A stretch of 64,000 nucleotides of DNA from Chengkuizengella axinellae (GTDB lineage Bacteria; Bacillota; Bacilli; Paenibacillales; KCTC-33759), in contig NZ_JAVAMP010000001.1 in NCBI RefSeq assembly GCF_030730905.1, forward strand, positions 124,001 through 188,000, written 5' to 3'. Made by a program: the position numbers and the translations under genes. This document shows, piece after piece, positions 10,244 to 18,571 of the stretch (the stretch's first letter is position 1; each line of letters begins with the position of its first letter). Below the pieces are notes generated by a model. The model was not told the DNA's origin. It saw only the letters and a program-made list of their open reading frames with translations, and did not search any database.

Positions 10244-10696
10244 ATGGATAAAAATTATATTCATCCTTTTTTAGAGTCAGCAAGTAATGTGTTAGAACAA
10301 GTGGTTCGTGTTCGCCCAACCTCAGGTGAATTGGAAATTAAAGATGTGAAGTATCTTGACCGTCATATTTGGATTTTGATAGGTATGAGCGGCCATTTAA
10401 AAGGAGAAATCTTATTTGGTTTGCCTGAGCAAGTAGCGCTTAAGATTGTATCAGAAATGATGGGCGGATTCCAAGTGAATGAATTAGATGATATGAGCCA
10501 AAGTGCGATTTCTGAGCTGGGTAATATGATCAGTGGGAATGCTTCAACATTGTTGTTTGATCGTGGAGTTTCTGTGGATATTACTCCCCCTCAAATTATT
10601 CAGTCTATTGAACATTTTCATGCACAAAAGGCATGGACAATACCATTAAATATTAAAGATGTGGGGGAATTCAACATTCAAGTATTAGTTACATAA
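10244..10696 (+). CDS. CheX-like chemotaxis phosphatase domain protein
   Basis: A 150 aa single-domain protein of the CheX/CheC/FliY fold. The segment SQSAISELGNMISGNA carries the E-x2-N signature of CheX-type phosphatases that remove phosphate from CheY-P; the N-terminal YIHPFLESASNVLEQV also matches CheX. AAGGAG lies before the ATG. It stands alone, not among che genes, as is common for stand-alone CheX copies in Paenibacillus and relatives. Role in chemotaxis is inferred from the family. Confidence 0.85.
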   Translation: MDKNYIHPFLESASNVLEQVVRVRPTSGELEIKDVKYLDRHIWILIGMSGHLKGEILFGLPEQVALKIVSEMMGGFQVNELDDMSQSAISELGNMISGNASTLLFDRGVSVDITPPQIIQSIEHFHAQKAWTIPLNIKDVGEFNIQVLVT

Positions 10697-10728
10697 AAAG
10701 AGGTTATAAATCGAGTGAATTACTTTTA

Positions 10729-10765
10729 AAGCTATCTGTATCCCTCATGTGATAGCTTCATTTTA
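10729..10765 (+). terminator. probable terminator of the CheX-like gene
   Basis: AAGCTATC and GATAGCTT form the stem of a 14-nt-loop hairpin followed by CATTTTAT. The T-run is poor. Confidence 0.5.
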
Positions 10766-10818
10766 TGTAATCAATAGATTGTTGGTTGTTAAGTTCTAGT
10801 ATAGATTATCTTATAGAA

Positions 10819-11616
10819 ATGGGTGTGAATAAGGTTAATACGCTGGAGCAAAAGGTTGTGGTCATTACAGGTGCATCTGGTGGAATTGGAGCACATATGG
10901 CGATAAAACTTAGTACTTATGGAGCTATTCCTATATTATTGGCTAGATCTAAAGAACGATTAGGAAAAATATCGGACCAAATTCAAGGTCAACATGATGT
11001 TTATGTTGTTGATGTCTCTTCAAAAGATCATATTTTTGAAGTTATTTCTTTGATTTTATCCAAGTATGGAAAAATTGACATCTTCATCAATAACGCGGGG
11101 TATGCCGTTTTTAATGATTTTTTACAGTTGTCATTGAATGAAATTGAAGAAATGATGATGGTTAATTATTTTGGGGTTGTTTATAGTTGTAAAGCGGTTT
11201 TACCTTCTATGATAGAGAGAAATTCAGGACATATCATTAATGTAGCGTCTATGGCTGGGAAGGTTGGTTCTGCCAAATCTTCAGCTTATGCTGCAAGCAA
11301 ACATGCTGTTTTAGGATTTACAAATAGTTTGCGTCAAGAATTGAATAAAACAAATATTATTGTATCCTCACTTAATTGCGGTCCAATTGATACTCCTCTT
11401 TTGACAAAAGCTGATGTTTCTGGAGATTATAAAGCAAATTTGCCAAAGTGGTTTATATTAGAACCAGAAACAGTAACGAAAGCGATATTAGATATTATTG
11501 CAAATCAAAAAGTTGAAAAAAACATCCCACTTATTGCAAACATGGGTTCAAAAATATTACAGATTCTACCTAGGTCTCTGGACAAAATAACTGCAAAAAT
11601 TACAAATAGAAAGTAA
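10819..11616 (+). CDS. short-chain dehydrogenase/reductase
   Basis: Classical SDR of about 265 aa, NAD(P)-dependent, substrate unknown. It has the cofactor motif TGASGGIG near the N-terminus, NNAG around residue 90, a serine in the INVASMAG region and the catalytic YAASK. The family most resembled is the YqjQ/DltE-like SDR group. The frame stays open to a TTG at 10786, but no ribosome site is seen there; the ATG at 10819, starting MGVNKVNTLEQKVVV, gives a normal length, though its ribosome site is also weak. It ends at a bidirectional terminator. Confidence 0.88.
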   Translation: MGVNKVNTLEQKVVVITGASGGIGAHMAIKLSTYGAIPILLARSKERLGKISDQIQGQHDVYVVDVSSKDHIFEVISLILSKYGKIDIFINNAGYAVFNDFLQLSLNEIEEMMMVNYFGVVYSCKAVLPSMIERNSGHIINVASMAGKVGSAKSSAYAASKHAVLGFTNSLRQELNKTNIIVSSLNCGPIDTPLLTKADVSGDYKANLPKWFILEPETVTKAILDIIANQKVEKNIPLIANMGSKILQILPRSLDKITAKITNRK

Positions 11617-11633
11617 TTGAATTGATGTAAGTA

Positions 11634-11683
11634 AAACAAACAACCTCCAACCTTTTTATTATGGGATTGGAGGCTTGTTGTTT
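11634..11683. terminator. bidirectional terminator
   Basis: AAACAAACAACCTCCAA pairs with TTGGAGGCTTGTTGTTT (one mismatch). It lies between the convergent SDR and YkuS-like genes. Confidence 0.8.
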
Positions 11684-11685
11684 CA

Positions 11686-11928
11686 TTATTTATTCAAACA
11701 TTGATTCACCTGATTAACAACTTCATTCGCAGATAATCCATCCGCGTTTATTATAGAAGCTTGTGTATGTGTATCAGCCATTCCCATCATATTTTGATCT
11801 TGCCCTGTGATGACACAACATTGGCAGTTTTGCATATTATTTTCCTCTAAATTCACCACATCATGTCCTTCATTTTCTAGTGCTTGTTTAACATTGGACA
11901 GATTTTCTTCTACAGCTACTCTTGCCAT
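11686..11928 (-). CDS. YkuS-like small protein (UPF0180 family)
   Basis: An 80 aa protein starting MARVAVEENLSNVKQALE and containing NCQCCVITGQDQNMMGM, which matches the YkuS/UPF0180 family of Bacilli, function unknown. GGAGG lies eight bases before the ATG at 11928, favouring it over an upstream in-frame codon at 11943. The CxCC group in the middle is of note. Monocistronic, with a shared terminator at its 3' side. Confidence 0.82.
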   Translation of the reverse strand: MARVAVEENLSNVKQALENEGHDVVNLEENNMQNCQCCVITGQDQNMMGMADTHTQASIINADGLSANEVVNQVNQCLNK

Positions 11929-11967
11929 GATTTTTTCCTCCATTTATATGAGTTTCCCCCGCATGAA

Positions 11968-12103
11968 CAGTTTTCACTTTCTCATGCTGTAAGACTCCCT
12001 TCAAGGGGGAGATAACAGCATAATCTCACCTGATAAGGTCATCTAACTATCAGTGGAAGATATAAAAAATCCCACTGAAAGCAAGATTCTCTTTATAAGA
12101 TTC
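11968..12103. repeat. hairpin-rich repeat, copy A (IS200/IS605-end-like)
   Basis: Shares with 24372-24504 the order: CATGC(T/A)GTAAGACTCCCT, a hairpin, CACCTGATAAGGT(C/T)ATCTAACT, a GATATAAAAA stretch, and a GCAAGATTCTC(T/G)TTAT end. The first hairpin is short here (CTCCCTTCAAGGGGGAG) and longer in the other copy, with both arms changed together. No coding sequence is seen. Confidence 0.65.
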
Positions 12104-12295
12104 CTTATTTAAAAAGGTGGAAATCATCAATATATTATCGGGGTTTATTCCTTTATGTATTTTGAACTATGATGAATGAAAATATTCTCATTATTATAAT
12201 ATACATGCGATATCATATGTGTAATTTTGATAAAAGATCCTACAGGTATTATAATGGATTACATAATAAGGAAAAATTGAGATGAGGTGTTTGGA

Positions 12296-13042
12296 TTGAA
12301 TCCTGTGTTGCAATTAAAAGAGGTTACGGGAGGATATAGTTTAAAAAAACCGGTTTTACACGGGTTATCTATAAATGTAAATCCAGGAGAAATGGTGGGT
12401 TTGATTGGTTTAAATGGTGCTGGGAAAAGTACAACCATTAAACACGTTTTGGGGTTATTAAAACAGCATAAGGGCGAGATTTTAATCAATGGCCATACAT
12501 TGGAAAGCAAACCAATGGATTATAGAGCATCTTATGCTTATGTTCCAGAAAATCCTTTAATGTACGATGAATTAACGGTGCAAGAGCATTTAGAATTAAC
12601 AGCAATGGCTTATGATATTGATAAAAAAACGTACACAAATCGTGTAGAGTATTTGGTAGATGAATTTCAAATGAGAGACAAGCTTACTAAATTTTCGGCT
12701 CATTTATCGAAAGGAATGCGCCAGAAGATGATGATCATGAGTGCATTTCTTGTCCAACCTTCGCTATATATCATAGATGAACCTTTCTTAGGTTTAGATC
12801 CATTAGGCATTCGTTCTTTGCTCGACTTGATGGTTAAAATGAAAGAGGCTGGAGCAAGTATATTAATGAGCTCTCATATTCTATCTACAATAGAACAATA
12901 TTGTGATAAGTTGGTTGTACTTCATGAAGGACATGTTATTGCAAGTGGAGAGTTAAATGATATTCAGTTGGCTTCTGGTTTGGACAACCCTTCTTTGGAA
13001 GATGCTTTTTATGCTTTAGTTAAGGATGGCTTTAAACGATGA
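12296..13042 (+). CDS. ecsA: ABC transporter ATP-binding protein EcsA
   Basis: ATPase subunit of the Ecs transporter, which in Bacillus affects protein secretion, intramembrane proteolysis and sporulation. It shows Walker A GLNGAGKST, the signature region LSKGMRQK and Walker B LYIIDEPF; 248 aa is the usual EcsA length. The start is a TTG six bases after GAGGTG; a GTG at 12287 overlaps that ribosome site and is less likely. It overlaps ecsB by four bases (ATGA), so the two are translationally coupled. Confidence 0.9.
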   Translation: MNPVLQLKEVTGGYSLKKPVLHGLSINVNPGEMVGLIGLNGAGKSTTIKHVLGLLKQHKGEILINGHTLESKPMDYRASYAYVPENPLMYDELTVQEHLELTAMAYDIDKKTYTNRVEYLVDEFQMRDKLTKFSAHLSKGMRQKMMIMSAFLVQPSLYIIDEPFLGLDPLGIRSLLDLMVKMKEAGASILMSSHILSTIEQYCDKLVVLHEGHVIASGELNDIQLASGLDNPSLEDAFYALVKDGFKR

Positions 13043-14229
13043 ATGACTTATGGAATAAAAGGGTGATGGAATTTTGGAAAGAGGTCGCCCCATACTTGAA
13101 ATTTGTATTGAATGGGGGACTGATTGCTTTCATTGTAATTAGTTTTTCTATAGGAAGCATTTATTACAGGCGGTTTTTAGAAAATCCGCCACCAGATTTT
13201 CCGATTCATTTTCTGCTCACTTGCATTATGTTATTGTTTATTGCATTAAATCCAATAAGAACTTATTTGAGGGAAGCAGACTTGATTTATTTAGTTCCTG
13301 CTGAACATCAAATGAACAAATATTTTAATAAATCAATCACAGCTAGTTTTATCACTCAAGGTTCGGTTTTGACCTTCATTTGGATATTGTTATATCCATT
13401 ATATTTAGTAACTAATGAAACGAATAGCATGACGTTTTTTATATTTTTATTGATGTTGTTCATTTTTAAATGGATATTAATGTTAGGAAACTGGCAGGAG
13501 CAGCAATTTCAATCGAATGTTCATAGAAAAATCTATTCAGTTCTTAGGTGGTTAATATCTTTTGTAGTATTATATGTTTTACTCACCTTTAATTCATTTA
13601 AAGGGTTCGTTTTTATTGGCATTGTATTGATGACTTATTTTATTTCTTTTCGTTTAATACCTAGTTATATGATTCATTGGAATAGACTTATATTTGTTGA
13701 ACAACAGCACAAAGCTAGAATATATGCATTTTTAAGCTGGTTTGTTGATGTACCACAACTGTCAAAGCGGGTTAAACACCGCAAAATGCTTAGTCGAAGT
13801 ATAAAACTTGTCCCGTTTCAACAGGAAAACACTTATTTATATTTGTATTTTGTAACGTGGATACGCTCTGATTTATTTGGAATGATTGTTCGAATGACTT
13901 TGGTTGGCATTGTGTTAGTAACTTTTTTATCGATTGTATGGATGAAGTATTTTATCTTTATTGCAGTTGTTTATTTATCAGGATTACAAATCTTATCTTT
14001 AAGACATTACCATCAAAATATGTTTTGGGTTAATATTTATCCATTGCCAAAAGAGTTAAGAATAGAGGGGGTATTGAAAAACTCTTTTCGGATTCATATC
14101 ATTATTATTTTAATCATTAGTATACCTTTTATATTAACGATTACAAATTTAATTCTTGGCTTTGTTTTATTAGCTCTTAGTATTTTACTTTCTAAAATAT
14201 ATCACCGTTCATTAGGCAAAAAGTTGTGA
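13039..14229 (+). CDS. ecsB: ABC transporter permease EcsB
   Basis: Membrane subunit paired with EcsA, 396 aa. Several hydrophobic segments are visible (about residues 22-42, 65-80, 100-145, 170-205, 280-320, 350-385), typical of EcsB. It begins within the last codons of ecsA and ends before a large hairpin. The substrate of Ecs is not known. Confidence 0.88.
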   Translation: MNDLWNKRVMEFWKEVAPYLKFVLNGGLIAFIVISFSIGSIYYRRFLENPPPDFPIHFLLTCIMLLFIALNPIRTYLREADLIYLVPAEHQMNKYFNKSITASFITQGSVLTFIWILLYPLYLVTNETNSMTFFIFLLMLFIFKWILMLGNWQEQQFQSNVHRKIYSVLRWLISFVVLYVLLTFNSFKGFVFIGIVLMTYFISFRLIPSYMIHWNRLIFVEQQHKARIYAFLSWFVDVPQLSKRVKHRKMLSRSIKLVPFQQENTYLYLYFVTWIRSDLFGMIVRMTLVGIVLVTFLSIVWMKYFIFIAVVYLSGLQILSLRHYHQNMFWVNIYPLPKELRIEGVLKNSFRIHIIIILIISIPFILTITNLILGFVLLALSILLSKIYHRSLGKKL

Positions 14230-14242
14230 AATGAAATAGAAA

Positions 14243-14295
14243 ATGGCCTTATTTTGCTGTTGCTCCTGCTCAGGGGCAACATAATATAAGGCCAT
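14243..14295 (+). terminator. terminator of ecsAB
   Basis: Long hairpin: ATGGCCTTAT pairs with ATAAGGCCAT, and GTTGCTCC with GGGGCAAC inside. It lies 13 bp after the ecsB stop; the T-run is short. Confidence 0.7.
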
Positions 14296-14378
14296 CATTA
14301 TTAAAGCTGTGATGAAATGTTTTTCTTATAACATAAGAATTTATAATTTTTAAAATTCAATGTTTCAACAAAAACTAC

Positions 14379-14430
14379 CTCTAATGAAGGATTCGACGAC
14401 ATCTCCGAGAGACTCCGATAGGAGTTTTTG
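14379..14430 (+). repeat. 50-bp repeat, copy 2
   Basis: CTAATGAAGG at 14381 and ACTCCGATAGGAGTTTTTG at 14412, with the same 31-base offset as copy 1 at 8139. It is 14 bp from the stop codon of the minus-strand GNAT gene. Confidence 0.65.
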
Positions 14431-14443
14431 TTCATGATAGATT

Positions 14444-14914
14444 TTATTTTATCACGAGGTACTTATTTAACATAACCATATCCAATGCTCGAATACCATC
14501 TTCCCAAATTTCTTCAGGATAATTAGCAAAAAAATTACGGCGCACATGTGTGATTCGAAAACCACACTTTTGGTAAAAGGCTAGGTTGTTAATGCTGGAA
14601 TTTGCAGTTCCAACAGTAATGACTTTAAATCCTTTTTGTTTATACAATTCACATATAAGTTTTATCATTTCCTTGCCGTAACCTTTTCCTTGTTGTGAAG
14701 GAGTAACGGCCATGTTTTTAATTTCTATGGTTTCAGTGCCATCCTCAATGATAAGAGAAACTCCAACACAATTTCCTGATAAATCAATGGCTGCAAACAA
14801 ATGTCCCTCGTATAAATAACTTTTTACAATTTCCTCTGATTCATCAGCTAATACGAGTAGATCTAAATAATGGTTATAATCATCAAATGTTACTTTAGAT
14901 AAAGTGATCATCAT
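14444..14914 (-). CDS. GNAT-family N-acetyltransferase
   Basis: A 156 aa acetyl-CoA-dependent acetyltransferase. The acetyl-CoA-binding motif QQGKGYGKEMIKL and the preceding IKNMAVTPS are clear, as is NLAFYQKCGFRITH near the C-terminus. The acceptor is unknown. It lies 15 bp downstream of the aminotransferase gene on the same strand and is probably in its operon. Two ATG codons are adjacent at the start, either could be used. Confidence 0.87.
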   Translation of the reverse strand: MMITLSKVTFDDYNHYLDLLVLADESEEIVKSYLYEGHLFAAIDLSGNCVGVSLIIEDGTETIEIKNMAVTPSQQGKGYGKEMIKLICELYKQKGFKVITVGTANSSINNLAFYQKCGFRITHVRRNFFANYPEEIWEDGIRALDMVMLNKYLVIK

Positions 14915-14929
14915 TTCATTCCTATTTCA

Positions 14930-16243
14930 TTATGAGGTGGTGATCTTTTTCTTAGTCAGTTCCTGTATGCTTTGATAGATTTTTTCGAATAAATCTTCAA
15001 GGTCACCTTCCTCTATACATGAAAAAGCAACTCTCAGATCGTTTTCACCTAAAGCAATTGTTCCTATTTCATAATTGTCGAGTAGATGAACTCGTAGAGA
15101 TTCTGCATCAATCGTTTTTAATTCTAAACACATGAAATATCCTGAGTTAAACGGATAGAAGTCCCAAACGGATTGGAATTTTTCATTTTTTAGTATTTCT
15201 TTTACTTTGTTTGCTCTACCCTTCATTATGTCGTATTTTTCTTGTTTTTGCTGCTCATAATCAGCAGATTGTAATGCATGTAAAACAAAAGTTTGTGAAG
15301 GATGAGATCCGCTGGAAATCGTAGCACGAATAATTCCCATTGTTTTCTGCTCCAAAGCTGTGTTCACAGCTTCACTTTCAGAAGCATAAGTAATGAATCC
15401 AACACGGAAACCCCACACATAATCTTCTTTTGTTGCACCATCTACTTTTATAGCTAGTACGTTTGGATGGATGTTGGCTAATCTTCCAAATAAGGATTCT
15501 TGAATTGAATCTTCAAAAAACAATCCGTAATAAGCATCGTCAGTTACAACAACGATGTGCATGCCTGCTTCAGCCCCTGCTAATATGGCATTTACAATGT
15601 TCTCACTATCCTTTGCATTAGGTGTATATCCTGTTGGGTTATTTGGGAAATTTAAAACAACAATGGCTTTGCCTTTATCTTTTTGGGAAAGTATAGCTTC
15701 TTTTAAACCTTCAGCGTTAAATTGTCTTTCTTTATTATAAAGTGGGAAATTGACTTGTTCAGCCCCTCTACGAATCCCAAAAGTCAACTCGTAGTTCTCC
15801 CAATTTTTATCAGGGTAAATCACTGGATCTCCAGCGTCCGCAAATAGATCAGCAACAATGCTTATTCCATGAGTTAATGCATTTGTAACAATAGGGTTGC
15901 TACACGTTTTATTCTGAAGATCTGGACTTTCCTTCATCATTTTCTCTCGCCAAACCTTACGTAATTCAGGCTTACCAGCCGGTGGTGCATACGGATAAAT
16001 ATCTTTTGGTTCATACTCTGATAATGTATCCTGTATCACATTTAAATGCATCGGCTGTTTATTCTCTAACGCAATACCGATGGTAGCATTATATTTTTTG
16101 GCCTTTTTCCCTGCTTCTGCAGATTGGCTTATAATGCCCTCCTTAGGAAAATAAATGTTCTTTCCGAGTGTAGATAACATTTCATAAATATTAGGGTTTT
16201 CTTCTTTAATCTTTTTGTTTAATGATTCTGCAAGTGGGTTCAT
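14930..16243 (-). CDS. PLP-dependent aminotransferase, class I/II
   Basis: Aminotransferase of about 437 aa. Features of the fold: LNFPNNPTGYTP, TDDAYYGLFFED, the PLP-lysine region KVDGATKEDYVWGFRVGF, and the C-terminal substrate arginine in ENDLRVAFSCI. The amino-acid substrate is not evident. The ATG at 16243 has GGAAGG eight bases upstream; the frame continues to 16297, but that extension lies in the left end of a repeat element, so the shorter form is preferred. The GNAT gene follows after 15 bp. Confidence 0.87.
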   Translation of the reverse strand: MNPLAESLNKKIKEENPNIYEMLSTLGKNIYFPKEGIISQSAEAGKKAKKYNATIGIALENKQPMHLNVIQDTLSEYEPKDIYPYAPPAGKPELRKVWREKMMKESPDLQNKTCSNPIVTNALTHGISIVADLFADAGDPVIYPDKNWENYELTFGIRRGAEQVNFPLYNKERQFNAEGLKEAILSQKDKGKAIVVLNFPNNPTGYTPNAKDSENIVNAILAGAEAGMHIVVVTDDAYYGLFFEDSIQESLFGRLANIHPNVLAIKVDGATKEDYVWGFRVGFITYASESEAVNTALEQKTMGIIRATISSGSHPSQTFVLHALQSADYEQQKQEKYDIMKGRANKVKEILKNEKFQSVWDFYPFNSGYFMCLELKTIDAESLRVHLLDNYEIGTIALGENDLRVAFSCIEEGDLEDLFEKIYQSIQELTKKKITTS

Positions 16244-16267
16244 ATGGTTCCATCCTTCCAGTAATAG

Positions 16268-16443
16268 AGGTTGTTCAATAAGTCCAATTTTGATCACGAA
16301 GTAAAACTAGGAAGTAAATACGACATAGAATATTGCACTTACATTTAAAGTCCGGTGCTCATGTAACAAATCACTACACTCCGCTCCAGCTTTTGCATGT
16401 TCGCACAATCTTCTTGGTGCTGAAAACCGAACTTCTTGAACAC
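16268..16443. mobile_element. MITE-like element with GTTCAA(T)AAGT ends
   Basis: Left end GAGGTTGTTCAATAAGT, right end ACTTCTTGAACAC, imperfect inverted repeats about 170 bp apart. It shares with 58255-58522 the left block TTTGATCACGAAG and the internal block ATGTAACAAATCACTACACT (16361-16380). No transposase is encoded. It sits directly upstream of the aminotransferase start. Confidence 0.65.
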
Positions 16444-16498
16444 ATAGTTATACCTATAAATTTTTGTGAATATTATAACACTTCCGATAAAAAAGATG

Positions 16499-16525
16499 AA
16501 CCCGCTCTATATGAAAAGAGCGGGT
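16499..16525 (-). terminator. terminator of the metallo-hydrolase lipoprotein gene
   Basis: ACCCGCTCT pairs with AGAGCGGGT; on the minus strand it is followed by CATCTTTTTT. Confidence 0.8.
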
Positions 16526-16557
16526 CAAATGTGAAAAAAATAAGTTGATTTACATTA

Positions 16558-17298
16558 TTATTGCGGATCAAGCTCAAGCTCAATTAGTTCTCCTTCTTTT
16601 AATACTAGTTTATTCTCAGCTATAAATCGATTTACATGCTCTTCATTATACACACCTGGTGCACCGGTATGTATTGGAATATTCATTTGTGCATTGATCA
16701 TTGAAGCGGCTTCAGTGGCTTCCTCTGGGTTCATGTTATTATAATTACCATCTATGCCCAACAAAGCATAAGTAATGTTTTTATCTGAAAGCAGGTTCAT
16801 TTCATCTATTTTCCCAGTATCACCAGCATGATATAGTCGAATGCCATCAAATTCAAGAACATAACCAGTTGAGCTTTCCTTGGAGTGATTATCATTGTAT
16901 GCAGCTACAGCACTTACAGTGATTCCTGAAATAGAAGCATTTTGTCCTGGCAAATCACTATCTACAGCATATTCTGAGAAATCATAAGATGGGGTAATGA
17001 TTGTAGTATCTTCTTTTAAAGTTACCTTTTTAATATCGCTGTGATCAAAATGGAAGTGGCTAATTAACACCATGTCTGCAGGCTCTGAATAATTTGAACT
17101 CTCCCCAAACCAAGGATCGATATATATGACTTTTCCTTCTGAAGTTTTAATTTTTACACTAGCATGACCGATCCAATGCATAGTAGGTTTAATTTCCGGT
17201 TCAGTGCTAGTTGCAGACTCTTCACTGCTGCAAGCTGACAACAAAATAAAACTGATAACAAGAAAACATGCTAATATGGTGTTTTTGTTCAATGTCAA
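16558..17298 (-). CDS. metallo-beta-lactamase-fold hydrolase, lipoprotein
   Basis: A 246 aa exported lipoprotein: signal peptide ILACFLVISFILLSACSS with lipobox LSAC, then a metallo-beta-lactamase fold with zinc motif SHFHFDHSD, the HAGDTG segment and PIHTGAPG. It resembles the UlaG/YtkL-like group of putative metal-dependent hydrolases, here attached to the outer face of the membrane. Substrate unknown. The TTG start follows GGGGGAG. It is monocistronic with its own terminator. Confidence 0.85.
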   Translation of the reverse strand: MTLNKNTILACFLVISFILLSACSSEESATSTEPEIKPTMHWIGHASVKIKTSEGKVIYIDPWFGESSNYSEPADMVLISHFHFDHSDIKKVTLKEDTTIITPSYDFSEYAVDSDLPGQNASISGITVSAVAAYNDNHSKESSTGYVLEFDGIRLYHAGDTGKIDEMNLLSDKNITYALLGIDGNYNNMNPEEATEAASMINAQMNIPIHTGAPGVYNEEHVNRFIAENKLVLKEGELIELELDPQ

Positions 17299-17410
17299 AC
17301 CAATCTCCCCCTATATTTATAGATGTGATTGATTATAGCTTTAATTATTTTAATTTTCTATATATTCAAAGAATTACACTATATATTCACAAATAATGTT
17401 AAAAAAACAC

Positions 17411-17439
17411 AAAAAAAACCACCCCTTTAAGAGTGGTAT
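17411..17439 (-). terminator. terminator of psd
   Basis: ACCAC and GTGGT arms; on the minus strand the hairpin is followed by eight T. It lies 11 bp beyond the psd stop codon. Confidence 0.8.
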
Positions 17440-17449
17440 ACCTGTTTCT

Positions 17450-18235
17450 TTACTTTGTTAGAATCTGACCTAATGCTTCTCCCATTTTTACTTTTTCACC
17501 AATAAATTTTCTTTCATTATATTGAAACGAATCTTTTTCAAATAGTAATACGACAGTTGAACCAAATTCAAAATAAGCCATTTCTGCACCAGCATGAATT
17601 TCATCAGCTGATGGATCAACTAGTCGAATACTGCTAACGTTCATCGCCCCTACTTTTACAAGAGCCACTTCTGTATTCTCGTGTCTAATATAAGATATTA
17701 AACGTTCGTTTCTGCTTAAAACTTTGGGCATATGCGTAAGGCCAAAGTCATTTACAGGATAAACCTTGCCAGGAATAAGTTCTGTTTCAACAACTTTTCC
17801 GGAGATAGGGGCGTGTATCCGATGGTAATCTGAAGGACTTAAATATAAGACCATATAAAAACCGTGTTTATAAGTGACAGTTCTTGGTGATTGATTTAAA
17901 AGATCTTCTATTGTGTAATCCTGTCCCTTAACATTTACGATTTGTCCGTTTTCAATTGTTCCTATTCCTGTAATCTTACCATCTACAGGACTAATTACCA
18001 TATTTTCATCTTGATGAATTTTTCTAGCTCCTTTTTTTAGTCGCCTAGTGAAAAAGTCATTAAGTGAAACATATTCATCTAATTGTTTTTCTGCTTCTTT
18101 TATATTAATCCCGTAAGTTTTAGCAAAACGAGGGATTAGTTGTTTACTCATTTTTGATTTTGCAAATTGACCTGTAATTTTCGAGATTGTTTTTCTAGAG
18201 GATAGTTCAGTCAATAGACGAAAAATTGTTTTCAT
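17450..18235 (-). CDS. psd: phosphatidylserine decarboxylase
   Basis: Membrane-associated pyruvoyl enzyme making phosphatidylethanolamine from phosphatidylserine. The proenzyme is 261 aa; it cleaves itself before the serine of the FGST motif (AYFEFGSTVVLLFEK) to form the pyruvoyl group. SPVDGKI, DYHRIHAPISGKV and VGAMNVSSIRL are family signatures. The position usually held by L in LGST is F here, as in other Bacillota. It is transcribed alone, away from the anaerobic genes. Between it and adhE lies a 336-bp space with a hairpin near 18288 and the adhE promoter. Confidence 0.93.
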   Translation of the reverse strand: MKTIFRLLTELSSRKTISKITGQFAKSKMSKQLIPRFAKTYGINIKEAEKQLDEYVSLNDFFTRRLKKGARKIHQDENMVISPVDGKITGIGTIENGQIVNVKGQDYTIEDLLNQSPRTVTYKHGFYMVLYLSPSDYHRIHAPISGKVVETELIPGKVYPVNDFGLTHMPKVLSRNERLISYIRHENTEVALVKVGAMNVSSIRLVDPSADEIHAGAEMAYFEFGSTVVLLFEKDSFQYNERKFIGEKVKMGEALGQILTK

Positions 18236-18460
18236 TGTTTATGTTTTCACCACATTTCCTCAAACATTTTAACATTAATAAAAATGAAAGCGACCTGAAG
18301 GTGGCCGCTCATATGAAAATAACAAATGATAACAGATAAGTCTAGTATTATATTATCACACTAAGGATTTCTTTAATAGTGTTAAATTCACTGCTTTTTT
18401 ATTGGTGAAGGACTGATAAAAAGAGGAAAAAAAAGAACGGTTTGTGACAGAAGTATTATT

Positions 18461-18476
18461 TGTGACAAATGTCACA
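18461..18476 (+). promoter_or_regulatory. FNR box of adhE
   Basis: TGTGACAAATGTCACA fits the TGTGA-N6-TCACA consensus perfectly. Its centre is about 41.5 bp upstream of the start predicted from the TATAAT at 18498, the classic position for activation by Fnr. Confidence 0.85.
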
Positions 18477-18497
18477 GCCGCATAAAAGTACTAATCT

Positions 18498-18503
18498 TAT
18501 AAT
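18498..18503 (+). promoter_or_regulatory. -10 box of the adhE promoter
   Basis: Perfect TATAAT, with no good -35 box, as expected for an Fnr-dependent promoter. The start codon is about 62 bp downstream of the predicted transcription start. Confidence 0.7.
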
Positions 18504-18571
18504 GAATGTATAAACAAACAAGTTACACTAATATAAATAAATTGAACAAATTTAGAGGAGGAGTGGAAATT

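Noticed and set aside
16333-16548. 71-codon plus-strand frame
   Set aside because: Lies mostly in the MITE-like element and the following terminator; no ribosome site.
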